41,039 nt of DNA, from positions 1 to 41,039 of the forward strand of contig PNOF01000020.1 of NCBI GenBank assembly GCA_013824645.1. The letters run 5' to 3'. The notes below the pieces were generated by a model. The model searched no databases and had not been told where the DNA came from. It saw only the letters and a program-made list of their open reading frames with translations. This DNA comes from Syntrophus sp. (in: bacteria). Its GTDB lineage: Bacteria; Desulfobacterota; Syntrophorhabdia; Syntrophorhabdales; Syntrophorhabdaceae. The number at the start of each line of letters is the position of its first letter. The first letter of the stretch is position 1. A program made the translations under genes and the position numbers. Of the stretch, positions 10,601-18,856 are shown piece by piece.

Positions 10601-11827
10601 AATGGTGAAATTGCCATTCTTGACGATGCAGGCCGTGAGAGGGAGCGCTATGCCATTATTTATGGCGCGAAACTGCTCGCTGAAGACGGACAATCAGTGA
10701 ATGAAGGCCAGACGCTTGCAGAATGGGACCCCTACACAATACCCATCCTCTCTGAAGAATCGGGCAAGGTAAAATATGGCGACATATTTGAAGGCGAGAC
10801 GATGCAGGAAAGTAAGGATGAAGTTACCGGTCTTTCATACAGAGTTATCATTGAACCGAAAAATACCGAGTTGAGGCCAAGGATATCCATTAAGGACGAA
10901 AAGGGAAGAACGAAGATTATTGCCAGTTCATCAAGTCCTGCCCGTTATATGCTCCCTGTCAATGCCCACCTGGTGGCTAACGAAAATGCCATGATCTTTG
11001 CCGGTGATGCTATTGCGAAGATGCCCCGTGAGACAACAAAGACAAAGGATATTACCGGTGGTCTTCCGAGAGTAGCGGAACTCTTCGAAGCCAGAAAGCC
11101 GAAAGAGAGTGCTGTTGTTACTGAGATTAACGGCACAGTGAGTTTTGGAAAAATGGCCAAAGGGAAAAGGGAGATTATCGTCAATCCGGAAGTTATTCAC
11201 GGTGAACCGAGAAAATATACCATCCCGAGAGGGAAACATATTATTGTTCACGAAGGTGACTATGTTAGGGCAGGTGAGGCTTTGATGGATGGTACCGTTA
11301 ACCCTCATGATGTTCTCCGTATTCTCGGCACAAAAGAGCTTGCCCGGTATCTTGTCGATGAGATCCAGGAAGTTTACCAACTCCAGGGGGTTAAAATAAA
11401 CGATAAACACATCGAAATCATTGTACGGCAGATGTTGAAGAGAGTAAAAATCAAAGATGTCGGTGATTCGAATTTTATCATTGATGATTTTGTCGAATGG
11501 TGGGTTTTTGAAGAAGAAAATAAACGTGTTATCGCTAACAACGGAAGACCTGCACAGGCAGAGCCCCTCTTCCTCGGTATCACGAAGGCTTCCCTTATTA
11601 CCGACAGTTTTATATCGGCTGCCAGTTTTCAGGATACAACGAAGGTCTTAACACAGGCCTCCATAGAGGGCCGGGTAGATTATCTGAAGGGACTCAAAGA
11701 GAACGTTATTATGGGTCGCATCATCCCTGCAGGAACAGGGTTTGCCAAGTACAAGAATTTCGATATGAACGTTCTTGACAAGGCAGAAGAAGAAACCAAG
11801 GAAAATTTAGAGGCTACTGTTTCGTAG
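7646..11827 (+). CDS. rpoC: RNA polymerase beta' subunit
   Basis: Second catalytic subunit of RNA polymerase, 1393 residues. The N-terminal zinc-binding domain is visible ([20 protein letters not shown], about 70-89). The Mg-chelating active-site motif NADFDGDQ lies at about 457-464 (D459, D461, D463). The bridge-helix/trigger-loop region includes [20 protein letters not shown] second Cys cluster ([13 protein letters not shown]) lies at about 895-910. The start is TTG 7646, with TAAGGAGG seven bases upstream. The stop lies 21 bp inside the opposing gene cpoB, so the two 3' ends overlap tail to tail. Confidence 0.98.
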   Translation: MEEYFKTDKQKDPLSFAAIKIALASPELIEKWSYGEVKKPETINYRTFKPERDGLFCAKIFGPVKDYECICGKYKRMKHRGIVCEKCGVEVIQSKVRRERMGHIKLACPVAHIWFLKSMPSKIGTLLELTIKEVERVLYFEMYIVYEPGNSPYEFCEIISEEKYIEAREKYAEGFGAGIGAEAIRECLKRIEVGELGKSLRIEMRDTASDAKKKKIARRLKVVDAFRVSGVKPDWMILDIIPVLPPELRPLVPLDGGRFATSDLNDLYRRVINRNNRLKRLMELNAPEIIIRNEKRMLQEAVDALFDNSKRGRVVTGASKRPLKSLSDMLRGKQGRFRQNLLGKRVDYSGRSVIVVGPELRLHQCGLPKYMALELFKPFVYNKLIKKGFATTIKNAKKIVEKERPEVWDVLEEVIKEHPILLNRAPTLHRLGIQAFEPQLIDGKAIQLHPLVCPAYNADFDGDQMAVHVPLSIEAQTEARVLMMSTNNILSPASGKPIIVPTQDIVLGLYYLTIERKHRKGEGKIFSDSEEVRVAYDTGEIDLHARIKVRMDGGILETTPGRVILRDVIGEALVELGPEKQRAVLKDMFGLINRIMDKKTIAQVVDKCYRDAGEKCTVILSDRLKDLGFAYATLGGISISIDDMKIPQKKKKLIEQAEDAVKNVHNQYQEGLITDGERYNQVIDIWANVTEAIAKELMDELGSEAVIDDEGNPVLGPNGKPEYQNSLNPIFMMAHSGARGNAQQIRQLAGMRGLMAKPSGEIIETPITSNFREGLDVLQYFISTHGARKGLADTALKTANSGYLTRRLVDASQDVVVSENDCGTFDYIEVSSLIEGGEVIERLDARVLGRVSHEDLKDPDGAIIVRKNEEITESHMKLIEDAGYEKIKIRSALTCRSRRGICVLCYGRDLSRGRLVSIGEAVGIVAAQSIGEPGTQLTMRTFHIGGAASRRVEQSTLEARNEGILKFINVKAILNREGVPVVMNRNGEIAILDDAGRERERYAIIYGAKLLAEDGQSVNEGQTLAEWDPYTIPILSEESGKVKYGDIFEGETMQESKDEVTGLSYRVIIEPKNTELRPRISIKDEKGRTKIIASSSSPARYMLPVNAHLVANENAMIFAGDAIAKMPRETTKTKDITGGLPRVAELFEARKPKESAVVTEINGTVSFGKMAKGKREIIVNPEVIHGEPRKYTIPRGKHIIVHEGDYVRAGEALMDGTVNPHDVLRILGTKELARYLVDEIQEVYQLQGVKINDKHIEIIVRQMLKRVKIKDVGDSNFIIDDFVEWWVFEEENKRVIANNGRPAQAEPLFLGITKASLITDSFISAASFQDTTKVLTQASIEGRVDYLKGLKENVIMGRIIPAGTGFAKYKNFDMNVLDKAEEETKENLEATVS

Positions 11828-12595
11828 CTTCCTTTCCGCGATAATTGCCTCTTCGGTTTTTGGATAGAGCTCTATAACCCTTTTGAGAATGGTTATAGAG
11901 CTCTTTTTATCATTGGTCTGACGAAAGGCTTCCGCCTGTGACAGCAGTGCTCTCGGCGCCTTCTCGCTTTTCGGATATTTGTCGATGATTTCCTGAAAAT
12001 TGAGAATAGCCTGATCGTAATTCTTAAGATTCATATAACATTCCCCGATCCAATAGTATGCGTTTGATGCAAAAGGCGTTCCGCCGTAGGATTCAATAAA
12101 GGCGGAAAATTTCTTGCTTGCTTCTTCGTATCGGCCCTTCTGGAAGGTTTCGAAGGCGTCTTTGTAGGTGTCTTCATATTTTCCGTCAATTGCCGGGTTG
12201 GCAGATTTATCTGCAGGTGTTTGTGGAGCAAAAGGCCTGTTGTCCGTTTTTTTCCGTGTGTTGAGTATGGTTTTTGTTTCCGCCCAATAGGTCCTGAGTT
12301 GGTATTCAAGCTCGTCTAATTTACCCATAATAATTTTTATTTTATCATCTCTGCTTTCCACCGAGGAATAGATGCTGACGACCTGTTTGCTGAGTGCCTC
12401 GTTCTCTTTTGCCATGTTAGATAATTTTGTGTCTGTTTCCTGTCTTAGTTGGAGGATCTCACTTTGGAGAGAGACAAGAGACTTCTGCAATTGACCGGTT
12501 TGTTCTGTGGTGGCGCAGCCGAAGAGCAGCGCAATGAGTACTGTGGAGAAGACCACCAGTCTCTTCTTCTGTATTGCTTGAAGTATATTTGACAT
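11807..12595 (-). CDS. cpoB: Tol-Pal accessory TPR lipoprotein CpoB/YbgF
   Basis: Periplasmic coordinator of outer-membrane constriction and septal peptidoglycan synthesis in the Tol-Pal system. The 262-residue product has a signal sequence with a lipobox-like LLFGC ending at C27; many homologues are soluble, so lipidation is uncertain. A coiled coil follows at about 30-90 ([19 protein letters not shown]). Three C-terminal TPR units come next ([48 protein letters not shown]). The ATG at 12595 is chosen over upstream starts because AAGGAG precedes it and the signal peptide then starts correctly. It begins 4 bp after the pal stop and ends inside the rpoC 3' end. Confidence 0.9.
   Translation of the reverse strand: MSNILQAIQKKRLVVFSTVLIALLFGCATTEQTGQLQKSLVSLQSEILQLRQETDTKLSNMAKENEALSKQVVSIYSSVESRDDKIKIIMGKLDELEYQLRTYWAETKTILNTRKKTDNRPFAPQTPADKSANPAIDGKYEDTYKDAFETFQKGRYEEASKKFSAFIESYGGTPFASNAYYWIGECYMNLKNYDQAILNFQEIIDKYPKSEKAPRALLSQAEAFRQTNDKKSSITILKRVIELYPKTEEAIIAERKLRNSSL
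11866..11908 (+). terminator. Intrinsic terminator of the rpoBC operon, inside cpoB
   Basis: A perfect 14-bp stem, AGAGCTCTATAACC (11866-11879) with GGTTATAGAGCTCT (11891-11904), has an 11-base loop and is followed by TTTTT on the plus strand. It lies about 40 bp past the rpoC stop. It is entirely within the coding sequence of the oppositely oriented cpoB, so the same DNA encodes both a terminator for one strand and protein on the other. Confidence 0.85.
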
Positions 12596-12599
12596 AGCG

Positions 12600-13157
12600 C
12601 TACTCCTTTTGATCAATTTTGAAATGGACCCGTCTGTTTTTTGCCCAGGCTCCTTCTGTATTGCCCGGATCAACGGGCACTTCTTTTCCGAAGGATATTG
12701 CCTTAATCCTGCCCGTGTCAATACCATTTTTGGAAAGGTAATTGTTTACGGCCTCAGCCCGCTTCTGGCCAAGGGCCATGTTATATTCTATGGTTCCCCT
12801 CTCATCGCAATGACCCTCTACAAGAATTATTACCGCTCTGTTCTGTTTCAGCCAATTTCCGACTGCTTCAATTTTTGGCAGTTCCGATGGTTTAATAGTA
12901 TAGCTGTCGTAATCAAAACTGATGTCTTTCAGGAGCGCTGCTGCTCTGTTTTCCTGCTCACGGAGCAGGCGCTCTCTCTCTGCACGGGCAAGCTCTTCTT
13001 CGGTAATACCGCCTCGCCCTTTTGTGCCATCACCCTGGCTTGAGAGAGGTTTTTCCGTAACAACTGATGTTGTAGGTTGAGCTGTCTGTACTACTTTTGA
13101 CGCACAACCTGCCAGTAAAAATATAGCGATAATCATAAAAATACAAAAGCGTTTCAT
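12600..13157 (-). CDS. pal: Peptidoglycan-associated lipoprotein Pal
   Basis: Outer-membrane lipoprotein that grips peptidoglycan and interacts with TolB. It has 185 residues with a clear lipoprotein signal (IAIFLLAGC, acylated Cys 18). A charged linker follows (about 45-75), then an OmpA-like domain (about 80-185). The latter contains FDYDSYTIKP, the family pattern VEGHCDERGTIEYNMALGQKRA, and SFGKE near the end. AGGGAGGA precedes the ATG. It sits between tolB and cpoB in the standard order. Confidence 0.96.
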   Translation of the reverse strand: MKRFCIFMIIAIFLLAGCASKVVQTAQPTTSVVTEKPLSSQGDGTKGRGGITEEELARAERERLLREQENRAAALLKDISFDYDSYTIKPSELPKIEAVGNWLKQNRAVIILVEGHCDERGTIEYNMALGQKRAEAVNNYLSKNGIDTGRIKAISFGKEVPVDPGNTEGAWAKNRRVHFKIDQKE

Positions 13158-13189
13158 GATGTCCTCCCTTCCCCATTTTTTTATGTCTT

Positions 13190-14485
13190 TTATGGTATGA
13201 ACCTCGGCTGTTCTTCGTTATACTCTGTAAAGGTAAGTTTCCTCTTATTCTCGCCATTGAATAACATGATATGAATCCCGTATTTTCCGCCCCTTTGTGA
13301 GGAATAAATAATATAGCGGCCGTCGGGAGAAAACTGCGGCGAATCATTGATAGTTCCATCATTGGTGAGCACCCTCTGATTTGTGCCATCAGGGTTCATA
13401 GTACAGATTTCAAAGCCCCCTTCGAGTTTGGAGACGAAGGTGATAAGGTCTCCCTTTGGAGACCAGGATGGCGAGCTGTTGTAATTCCCGTAGTAGCTCA
13501 GTCTTTTAATTTCACCGGAGCCGTTATCCCGCGAAAAGACTTGCGGGGTGCCATACATGTCGGAGACAAAGATCATTTTCTTCCCGTCAGGCGACATTGA
13601 AGGCGATGTGAGAATACCCTCTCTCTGGAGGAGCACCTTTTTGTCCCGTCTTTCCACGTCGTATGTGTAAATGGTGGAATACTTGCCTGCTGTCTGGGAG
13701 TAGACAAGTGCTGATTTGTTGAGCCACGAGGTACCTAGTTTCATGCCATCAGTGCGATCTACAAAAGTCGTCGTGCTCTTCTCGGTGTCTATGACATAGA
13801 GGTTGGGACGCCCTTCTTTATACGATGTATATGCAAGATATTTTCCTCCCGGCGACATTGAAGGCGATATGGTAATGTTCCGGTAGTTGGTCATTTTTTT
13901 GATACCCTGTCCGTCAAAATCTGCCGTATAGACTTCTTTCAGATTTCTTCCTCCCCCGATAAAGAGTACCCGTGAACTCATAATCCCCTTTTCACCGGTG
14001 ACGGTAAGCAGGATATCATCGGCGAGTCTATGGACTATTTTTCTCCAATCCCCCTCGGGGCCTTTGTAACGTTTTGCGAGGAGCATGGAGCCGTCAAGCG
14101 TGTCATAGAGAAATCCCTCAAGTATGAGTTCCCCATTCTGTATCTGCGCTTTTCCCTTACATACGAGTTCAATCCCTATGGAGCGCCAGTTATTGAAATT
14201 AATCTCCTTTTTTTCAATACCTTCATCGAGCAGTTCTTTATCGATAAGCGAATTGGGCGCTGTAATGAAAAAACCTGACCAATCAAGGTCTTTGTTCAAG
14301 AGGTCGCTCATCGCTATGGGCAGTTTTTCTACCTTCTCACCTTTAAAATAAGGAACACCGATGGTTATTTTTTTGAAGCTTGCCCCGTATACATCAAGGT
14401 AAACCCTTGCCTCCGAGACAATTGCTCCGAAGACAATGCCGAGGGCACCAAGAACGATAATCATTATTCTGCTATATCTTGTCAT
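13190..14485 (-). CDS. tolB: Tol-Pal system beta-propeller protein TolB
   Basis: Periplasmic protein that shuttles between Pal and TolA. It has 431 residues. A signal peptide occupies about 1-27 (hydrophobic IMIIVLGALGIVFGAIVSEA), followed by an N-terminal alpha/beta domain to about 165. A C-terminal six-blade propeller shows repeated SPSMSPGGKYLAYTS, SPSMSPDGKKMIFVSD, SPSWSPKGDLITFVS and SPQFSPDGRYIIYSS. ATG 14485 has GGAG six bases upstream; an in-frame ATG at 14503 is possible but less well placed. The start overlaps the end of the LysR gene by 14 bp. No tolQ, tolR or tolA lies in this window. Confidence 0.94.
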   Translation of the reverse strand: MTRYSRIMIIVLGALGIVFGAIVSEARVYLDVYGASFKKITIGVPYFKGEKVEKLPIAMSDLLNKDLDWSGFFITAPNSLIDKELLDEGIEKKEINFNNWRSIGIELVCKGKAQIQNGELILEGFLYDTLDGSMLLAKRYKGPEGDWRKIVHRLADDILLTVTGEKGIMSSRVLFIGGGRNLKEVYTADFDGQGIKKMTNYRNITISPSMSPGGKYLAYTSYKEGRPNLYVIDTEKSTTTFVDRTDGMKLGTSWLNKSALVYSQTAGKYSTIYTYDVERRDKKVLLQREGILTSPSMSPDGKKMIFVSDMYGTPQVFSRDNGSGEIKRLSYYGNYNSSPSWSPKGDLITFVSKLEGGFEICTMNPDGTNQRVLTNDGTINDSPQFSPDGRYIIYSSQRGGKYGIHIMLFNGENKRKLTFTEYNEEQPRFIP

Positions 14486-15371
14486 ATTTTCTCCATTTAT
14501 CAATGATTTCCAGTAATGCTTTTACCTGGGGAAGAGCTGTTTTTCCTTTTCGCGTAATGATATAGAAAGGTCGTTTGATATCGGGAAAGCCCTGTATTGA
14601 GATACGTTTCAGTCTTCCCTGCGCGAGATCCTCGACAATCGCCATTTTCGATATGTAGGATATACCCATACCGTTTTTTACTGTTTCCTTTATTGCTTCT
14701 GTATCGGTGAGTTCCGCGATGATTGTCAGATCAGATGTTTTCATATGCTTTATCTTTTTTAGAGATGCTTCAAAGGTGTTTCGGGTGCCTGATCCCGGTT
14801 CTCTGGCAATGAGTGGGTAGTTTTTAAGTTCGCTGAGATTGATAGAATCGGGAAATTCGGGCGGCGCTATCATAACAATGATATCATCGATGAGTTTTTT
14901 ATAGTCCAGTTTTTTTGCCCCGTTTTTTGCTCCCACAAAACCGATATCGATGGTGCCTTCTTCCATTTTCTCTATAATGTCTTTTGTATCGGAGATGATG
15001 AGTCTGATCTGTATGCCTGGGTATGTTTTTTTAAAAATACTGAGGACGCGGGGAAGTATATATATTCCCGGGATCGTGCTGGCCCCTACGGTAATGGTTC
15101 CCCTTTTAAGGCCTTTGAAAGCGGCGATCTCCTCAATCGTTTCTTTTTTGAGGCTGACAAAGTTTTTCGCGTATTTGAGGAGAAGCTCTCCCGCTCTGGT
15201 GAGCGCCACAGTCCTTTTTGTTCTGTCAATGAATTTCACATCGAAGAAACGTTCTAAATCAACGATCTGTTTACTCACCGTAGGTTGTGTAAGATAGAGC
15301 TCTTCCGCGGCCTTGGTAAAGCTTCTCAACTCTGCGATCTTCAGAAACGTTTCGAGGTGTTTTAAATCCAT
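14472..15371 (-). CDS. LysR-family transcriptional regulator
   Basis: DNA-binding regulator of 299 residues. The N-terminal winged helix-turn-helix lies at about 1-60 (FTKAAEELYLTQPTVSKQI). A co-inducer domain lies at about 90-295 in the CysB/CbbR style (TITVGASTIPGIYILPRVL, MEEGTIDIGFVGAK, REPGSGTRN). It is divergent from the ferredoxin-oxidoreductase genes with 373 bp between, the common LysR layout, so that operon is a plausible target. It also runs into tolB with a 14-bp overlap, so part of tolB transcription may depend on its promoter. The ligand is not deducible from sequence. Confidence 0.9.
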   Translation of the reverse strand: MDLKHLETFLKIAELRSFTKAAEELYLTQPTVSKQIVDLERFFDVKFIDRTKRTVALTRAGELLLKYAKNFVSLKKETIEEIAAFKGLKRGTITVGASTIPGIYILPRVLSIFKKTYPGIQIRLIISDTKDIIEKMEEGTIDIGFVGAKNGAKKLDYKKLIDDIIVMIAPPEFPDSINLSELKNYPLIAREPGSGTRNTFEASLKKIKHMKTSDLTIIAELTDTEAIKETVKNGMGISYISKMAIVEDLAQGRLKRISIQGFPDIKRPFYIITRKGKTALPQVKALLEIIDKWRKYDKI

Positions 15372-15418
15372 TTATAGAAAGTTATGACATATAGCCTGTT
15401 AATGCAACAAAATTATCT

Positions 15419-15546
15419 CCGGGCCACGCCATTTTTGCGGCTAACTTTGTTAACTTCGGGGCTACGCGTCCTCGACGTAGCGCTGCTACGCCTCCGGGCG
15501 GTAACCCCTCGTTTCCGCGTTATCCATCAAAACTGCCGTAGCCCGG
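15419..15546. repeat. Palindromic intergenic element, copy A (128 bp)
   Basis: The ends form an imperfect inverted repeat: CCGGGCCACGCCATTTTTG on the left against CAAAACTGCCGTAGCCCGG on the right. Inside is the core CGACGTAGCGCTGCTACGCC with a central hairpin CGTAGC-gct-GCTACG and flanking GGGG/CCCC arms. The interior matches copy D closely (CTAACTTTGT on the left and TTTCCGCGTTATCCATC on the right). It lies between the divergent LysR and ferredoxin genes. It is not a coding region. Confidence 0.75.
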
Positions 15547-15582
15547 TGCTCTGCCATGGCAATGATTTGCAAAAAATTATTT

Positions 15583-15598
15583 CCAACAAATTGGTTGG
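15583..15598. promoter_or_regulatory. Candidate operator between lysR and the oxidoreductase
   Basis: A palindrome CCAAC-aaattG-GTTGG (15583-15598) lies between repeat copy A and the ferredoxin promoter. Its placement in a divergent LysR spacer makes it a possible regulator site. It is short and AT-rich, so chance is a real alternative. Confidence 0.25.
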
Positions 15599-15679
15599 CA
15601 ACCATCAAATTGGGAGTTTAAGCTTTCTAATACTAATGATCAATCGGTTTAAGCTCTGCCAGAAATGAAGAAAAAATGT

Positions 15680-15709
15680 TTGACAAAAAGTGTTCCGGTG
15701 GGCTACTCT
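15680..15709 (+). promoter_or_regulatory. Sigma-70-like promoter of the 2-oxoacid oxidoreductase operon
   Basis: A consensus -35 TTGACA (15680-15685) is followed after 18 bp by TACTCT (15704-15709). The start codon of the ferredoxin gene is 36 bp further on. The -35 is perfect and the -10 weak, as expected for an activator-dependent promoter. The divergent LysR protein is the obvious candidate activator, by inference. Confidence 0.5.
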
Positions 15710-15744
15710 AAAGCGGTTTTAGAATATTTAAGGTGGTATGAAGA

Positions 15745-15954
15745 TTGAAAGGTTCTATTTACATAGATCGGGAACGTTGCAAGGGCTGTATGCTCTGTAT
15801 TGAATTCTGTCCAAAGAAAGGGATCGTCCTTTCCGAAGAATTGAATCTCAAGGGCTATTTTGTTGCTGCCTTTGATATGGGCAAGGAGTGTACCGGCTGC
15901 GCGACCTGCGCGGTTATTTGTCCCGAAGTTGCCATTGAGGTGGAGAAGAATTGA
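15745..15954 (+). CDS. 2-oxoacid:ferredoxin oxidoreductase, 2[4Fe-4S] ferredoxin (delta) subunit
   Basis: Electron-transfer subunit of a CoA-dependent 2-oxoacid:ferredoxin oxidoreductase. The 69-residue product has two CxxCxxCxxxC clusters: C12, C15, C18, C22 and C49, C52, C55, C59. This is the VorD/KorD-type ferredoxin. The start is TTG 15745; AAGGTGG lies about ten bases upstream and the ATG at 15738 is out of frame. The stop overlaps the start of the alpha gene (TTGA), which points to translational coupling. Confidence 0.9.
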   Translation: MKGSIYIDRERCKGCMLCIEFCPKKGIVLSEELNLKGYFVAAFDMGKECTGCATCAVICPEVAIEVEKN

Positions 15955-17024
15955 AGCGATTGATGAGCGGTAACGCTGCTTTAGGTGAGGCAGCTTTTCT
16001 TTCCGGGTGTACCTGCTATTTTGGGTATCCAATCACCCCCCAGAATGAGCTTACGGAATACATGGCAAAGAGAATGGTGGAGGCAGGCAGGGTCTTTATC
16101 CAGTCCGAGAGTGAAATAGCTGCCATCAACATGGTCCTGGGAGCAAGCGTTACAGGCGCCCGTGCCATGACGTCATCGAGCGGCCCCGGCATGAGTCTCA
16201 AACAGGAGGGCATTTCCTATCTGGCTGCCGATGAACTCCCTGCAGTCATTGTTGATATGGTCCGCGGCGGCCCTGGTATGGGGAATATATCGCCTGCCCA
16301 GTCCGATTATCTCCAGGCAACCCGAGGCGGTGGACACGGTGATTACAAGACGATTGTCCTTGCGCCGGGATCGGTCCAGGAGCTGACGGAGGTTGTCCCC
16401 CTCGCATTCGACCTTGCAGATAAGTACCGCAACCCTGTCATAATTTTAGGCGACGGCATGTTGGGACAAATGATGGAGCCGGTGAGTTTCGACGATTTGA
16501 AGCCCCCTGCTGAATACGAGAAAGACTATACCCTGACAGGAGCCAAGGGAAGGCCTGCCAGGAAGATGCACTCTCTGCTCTTCGATACCAAATTGTTGGA
16601 GGAGCATAATTGGAAGCTCTCCCGGAAATTCCAGCGCATTGAACAGAACGAAGTCAAATATGAGACATATCTTACCGATGATGCAGATATGATCGTTGTT
16701 GCCTATGGAATTGGCGCCCGGATTGTCAAAGGCGCCATTAAGCGGCTTCGTCAGGAAAACCTGAAGGTCGGCATGATCCGGCCTATTACGCTCTGGCCTT
16801 TCCCTGCGAAAGTCCTCCAGGAGATGGCAAAGACAGTAAACGATTTTTTTGTTTTCGAGATGAGCGCCGGCCAGATGGTAGAAGATGTGAAGCTTTCGCT
16901 TGAGGGAAAAGGACATATCCATTTCTATGGAAGGCCCGGCGGTGTTATCCCTACGCCTGTTGAACTCTTCAGAATTATTTCACGTCATTACTATCAGGCC
17001 CATGCCTTAAAAAGGAAGAAGTAA
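15951..17024 (+). CDS. vorB: 2-oxoacid:ferredoxin oxidoreductase, alpha subunit (VorB/KorA type)
   Basis: Alpha subunit of the enzyme that oxidatively decarboxylates a 2-oxoacid to an acyl-CoA while reducing ferredoxin. The 357-residue product begins LMSGNAALGEAAF and carries the family motif GYPITPQNELTEYM (about 24-37). It also has SSSGPGMSLKQEG (about 75-87) and a C-terminal transketolase-like domain (TLWPFPAKVLQEM). The start is TTG overlapping the ferredoxin stop; ATG 15963 is an alternative. Similarity in style is greatest to VorB (branched-chain 2-oxoacids), but 2-oxoglutarate or an aryl 2-oxoacid cannot be excluded by eye. Confidence 0.88.
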   Translation: MKRLMSGNAALGEAAFLSGCTCYFGYPITPQNELTEYMAKRMVEAGRVFIQSESEIAAINMVLGASVTGARAMTSSSGPGMSLKQEGISYLAADELPAVIVDMVRGGPGMGNISPAQSDYLQATRGGGHGDYKTIVLAPGSVQELTEVVPLAFDLADKYRNPVIILGDGMLGQMMEPVSFDDLKPPAEYEKDYTLTGAKGRPARKMHSLLFDTKLLEEHNWKLSRKFQRIEQNEVKYETYLTDDADMIVVAYGIGARIVKGAIKRLRQENLKVGMIRPITLWPFPAKVLQEMAKTVNDFFVFEMSAGQMVEDVKLSLEGKGHIHFYGRPGGVIPTPVELFRIISRHYYQAHALKRKK

Positions 17025-17764
17025 TGAAGAAAGTCTATACCAGACCGAAGCTCCTGAAAGAGGCCCATTTCCATTACTGTCTGGGGTGCGGCCATGGTAT
17101 CATCAACCGCCTTATTATGGAAGTCATTGAAGAAATGAATCTTCAGGAAAAGGCAATCTGCGTCGCTCCCGCAGGGTGCGGCATGCTTCTCTATAATTAT
17201 TTCGAGATCGATGTCCTGGAATCGGCACACGGACGAGGCGCTGCCGTGGCAACAGGGATCAAACGGGCGAGTCCTCAAAATCTTGTTTTTTCCTATCAGG
17301 GAGACGGTGATCTTGCCGCCATTGGCACTGCGGAAGGGTTCCATGCGGCCAACAGGGGTGAAAATATTACTATCATCTTCGTCAATAACGGTGTCTATGG
17401 TATGACAGGCGGCCAGATGGCGCCGACGACACTGCTCACACAGGTGACGACAACGACGCCTGCCGGCAGAGATGCTTTGATTGCCGGTCATCCGGTCAGG
17501 ATCTGTGAAGTTTTTGCTGTACTTGACGGCACGTCCTATCTCGAACGCGTAGCGGTCAATAAGCCATCGGCAGTCATAAAAACGAAAAAGGCCATTGCAA
17601 AGGCATTCCAGCGTCAGCTTGACGGCCGCGGATTTTCGCTTGTGGAAATACTCTCTCCCTGCCCGACAAACTGGAAAATGGGCGCCATAGAAGCATGTCA
17701 GTGGGTTGATGAGGTTATGAGCAAACAATTTCCCTTAGGCGTTGTCAAAGAGGTCGCATGCTGA
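17024..17764 (+). CDS. vorA: 2-oxoacid:ferredoxin oxidoreductase, beta (ThDP-binding) subunit
   Basis: Catalytic thiamine-diphosphate subunit, 246 residues. The ThDP/Mg motif is present as GDGD (93-96) with NNGVYGMTGGQ (121-131). Cysteines C19, C22 and C52 (YCLGCGHG, APAGCGM) fit the iron-sulfur ligands seen in this family. The start ATG overlaps the alpha stop by one base (TAATG), and its own stop overlaps the gamma start by 7 bp. Together with the alpha, gamma and ferredoxin genes it makes the four-subunit form of the enzyme. Confidence 0.9.
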   Translation: MKKVYTRPKLLKEAHFHYCLGCGHGIINRLIMEVIEEMNLQEKAICVAPAGCGMLLYNYFEIDVLESAHGRGAAVATGIKRASPQNLVFSYQGDGDLAAIGTAEGFHAANRGENITIIFVNNGVYGMTGGQMAPTTLLTQVTTTTPAGRDALIAGHPVRICEVFAVLDGTSYLERVAVNKPSAVIKTKKAIAKAFQRQLDGRGFSLVEILSPCPTNWKMGAIEACQWVDEVMSKQFPLGVVKEVAC

Positions 17765-18297
17765 TAAAGACGATATTTTCAGGATTCGGCGGCCAGGGTG
17801 TACTCTCTATGGGGACGACACTTGCCAATGCCGCCATGCTTGAAGGAAAATACGTGACCTATCTGCCTGCCTACGGTGTTGAGGTCCGTGGCGGCACAGC
17901 CAACTGTACTGTTGTTGTCGCTGATGAAGAGATTGCGTCTCCTGTGGCATCAGAACCGGATTTTGTCATTGCCATGAACCAGCCTTCCTTTGCGCGGTTT
18001 CAGAGTATCCTTCAGGCCGGAGGTCTTCTCTGTGCCAATTCCTCCCTGGTCAATACGGAGTCGGCCCGTAGCGACATAGAAATACTGGCAATTCCAACGA
18101 GCGAGCTGGCTGAGAAGCTGGGAACCATCAAAGTTGCCAACATGATCATGCTGGGTGCTCTTATTAAGGCAAGCAATATTATCTCTTACGAGGCCATGAT
18201 AAAGAACCTCAATGAAATCCTCGGCGAAGGCAAAGCAAAGCTGATAAAACTCAACAAAGAAGCCTTAGAACTTGGATATAACTACGTGAAGGAGTAA
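17758..18297 (+). CDS. vorC: 2-oxoacid:ferredoxin oxidoreductase, gamma subunit
   Basis: Gamma subunit, 179 residues, of the oxidoreductase. The diagnostic N-terminal motif FSGFGGQGVLSMGTTLA (about 6-22) is followed by YLPAYGVEVRGGTANC (about 36-51), both standard for the family. The gene overlaps the beta subunit by 7 bp. It is followed after 4 bp by the ACT-domain gene, so all five genes form one operon. Confidence 0.9.
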   Translation: MLIKTIFSGFGGQGVLSMGTTLANAAMLEGKYVTYLPAYGVEVRGGTANCTVVVADEEIASPVASEPDFVIAMNQPSFARFQSILQAGGLLCANSSLVNTESARSDIEILAIPTSELAEKLGTIKVANMIMLGALIKASNIISYEAMIKNLNEILGEGKAKLIKLNKEALELGYNYVKE

Positions 18298-18301
18298 ACG
18301 C

Positions 18302-18730
18302 ATGGTTATTAAACAGATATCCGTGAGCCTTGAAAATGTACCGGGGGCATTCTCCAATATCAGTGAAATATTGGGAAGAGAAGGGGTCAACATCAGGGCC
18401 ATCTCTGTTGCCGATACCTCTGATATGAGCACTGTCCGTTTTGTTGTTGATGATCCCGAAAAGGCAATGAATATGCTTAAAGGGAATGGCTATCAACCGA
18501 GAGAGACCGATGTTATTGCTGTTGAAACGCCGGACCATCCGGGTGGAGTAAACGCGGTACTGAAACCGCTTAAGAACGCCGGTATCAATGTCCATTACCT
18601 GTATCCGCATCTGGGAAGGATTAATAATAATGCCATCGTTATCCTTGGCGTTGATAAGACGGAAGAGGCCCAGAAGGTGTTGGAACAGAATTGGGTGCAT
18701 ACGCTGGGCAAAGAAGTCTATACCATCTAA
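18302..18730 (+). CDS. Double ACT-domain protein
   Basis: A 142-residue protein made of two ACT domains (about 1-67 and 70-142), small ligand-binding folds that usually sense amino acids. Visible cues are ISVSLENVPGAFSNISEIL in the first and VETPDHPGGVNAVLKPL in the second, each with the Gly-rich turn after beta 1. No enzyme domain is attached. Such proteins often accompany ferredoxin-dependent 2-oxoacid oxidoreductases and acyl-CoA ligases in anaerobes. Sensing of the cognate amino acid or 2-oxoacid is a reasonable inference. It is the last gene of the operon; its stop codon directly abuts repeat copy B. Confidence 0.85.
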   Translation: MVIKQISVSLENVPGAFSNISEILGREGVNIRAISVADTSDMSTVRFVVDDPEKAMNMLKGNGYQPRETDVIAVETPDHPGGVNAVLKPLKNAGINVHYLYPHLGRINNNAIVILGVDKTEEAQKVLEQNWVHTLGKEVYTI

Positions 18731-18856
18731 TACCAATCCGGCTGCCTTCATATAGCCACGTTGCCCTTCGGCCCGTGACCCTTCGACGTACCTAAAAGTA
18801 CGCCTGCGTGTCCCGGACCTCGGTCGCCTACCTCTATTTTGCCATCCGGATTGGTA
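18731..18856. repeat. Palindromic intergenic element, copy B (126 bp)
   Basis: Perfect 11-bp terminal inverted repeats TACCAATCCGG (18731-18741) and CCGGATTGGTA (18846-18856) enclose the family core TTCGACGTAC...GTACGCCTGCG. The central hairpin is CGTAC-ctaaa-a-GTACG, and its flanking arms GGCCCGTGAC and GTGTCCCGGACC are largely complementary. The outer arms have a different sequence from copies A and C. It lies between two convergent transcription units. A weaker hairpin GGGCAT/ATGCCC follows at 18935-18952. Confidence 0.8.
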
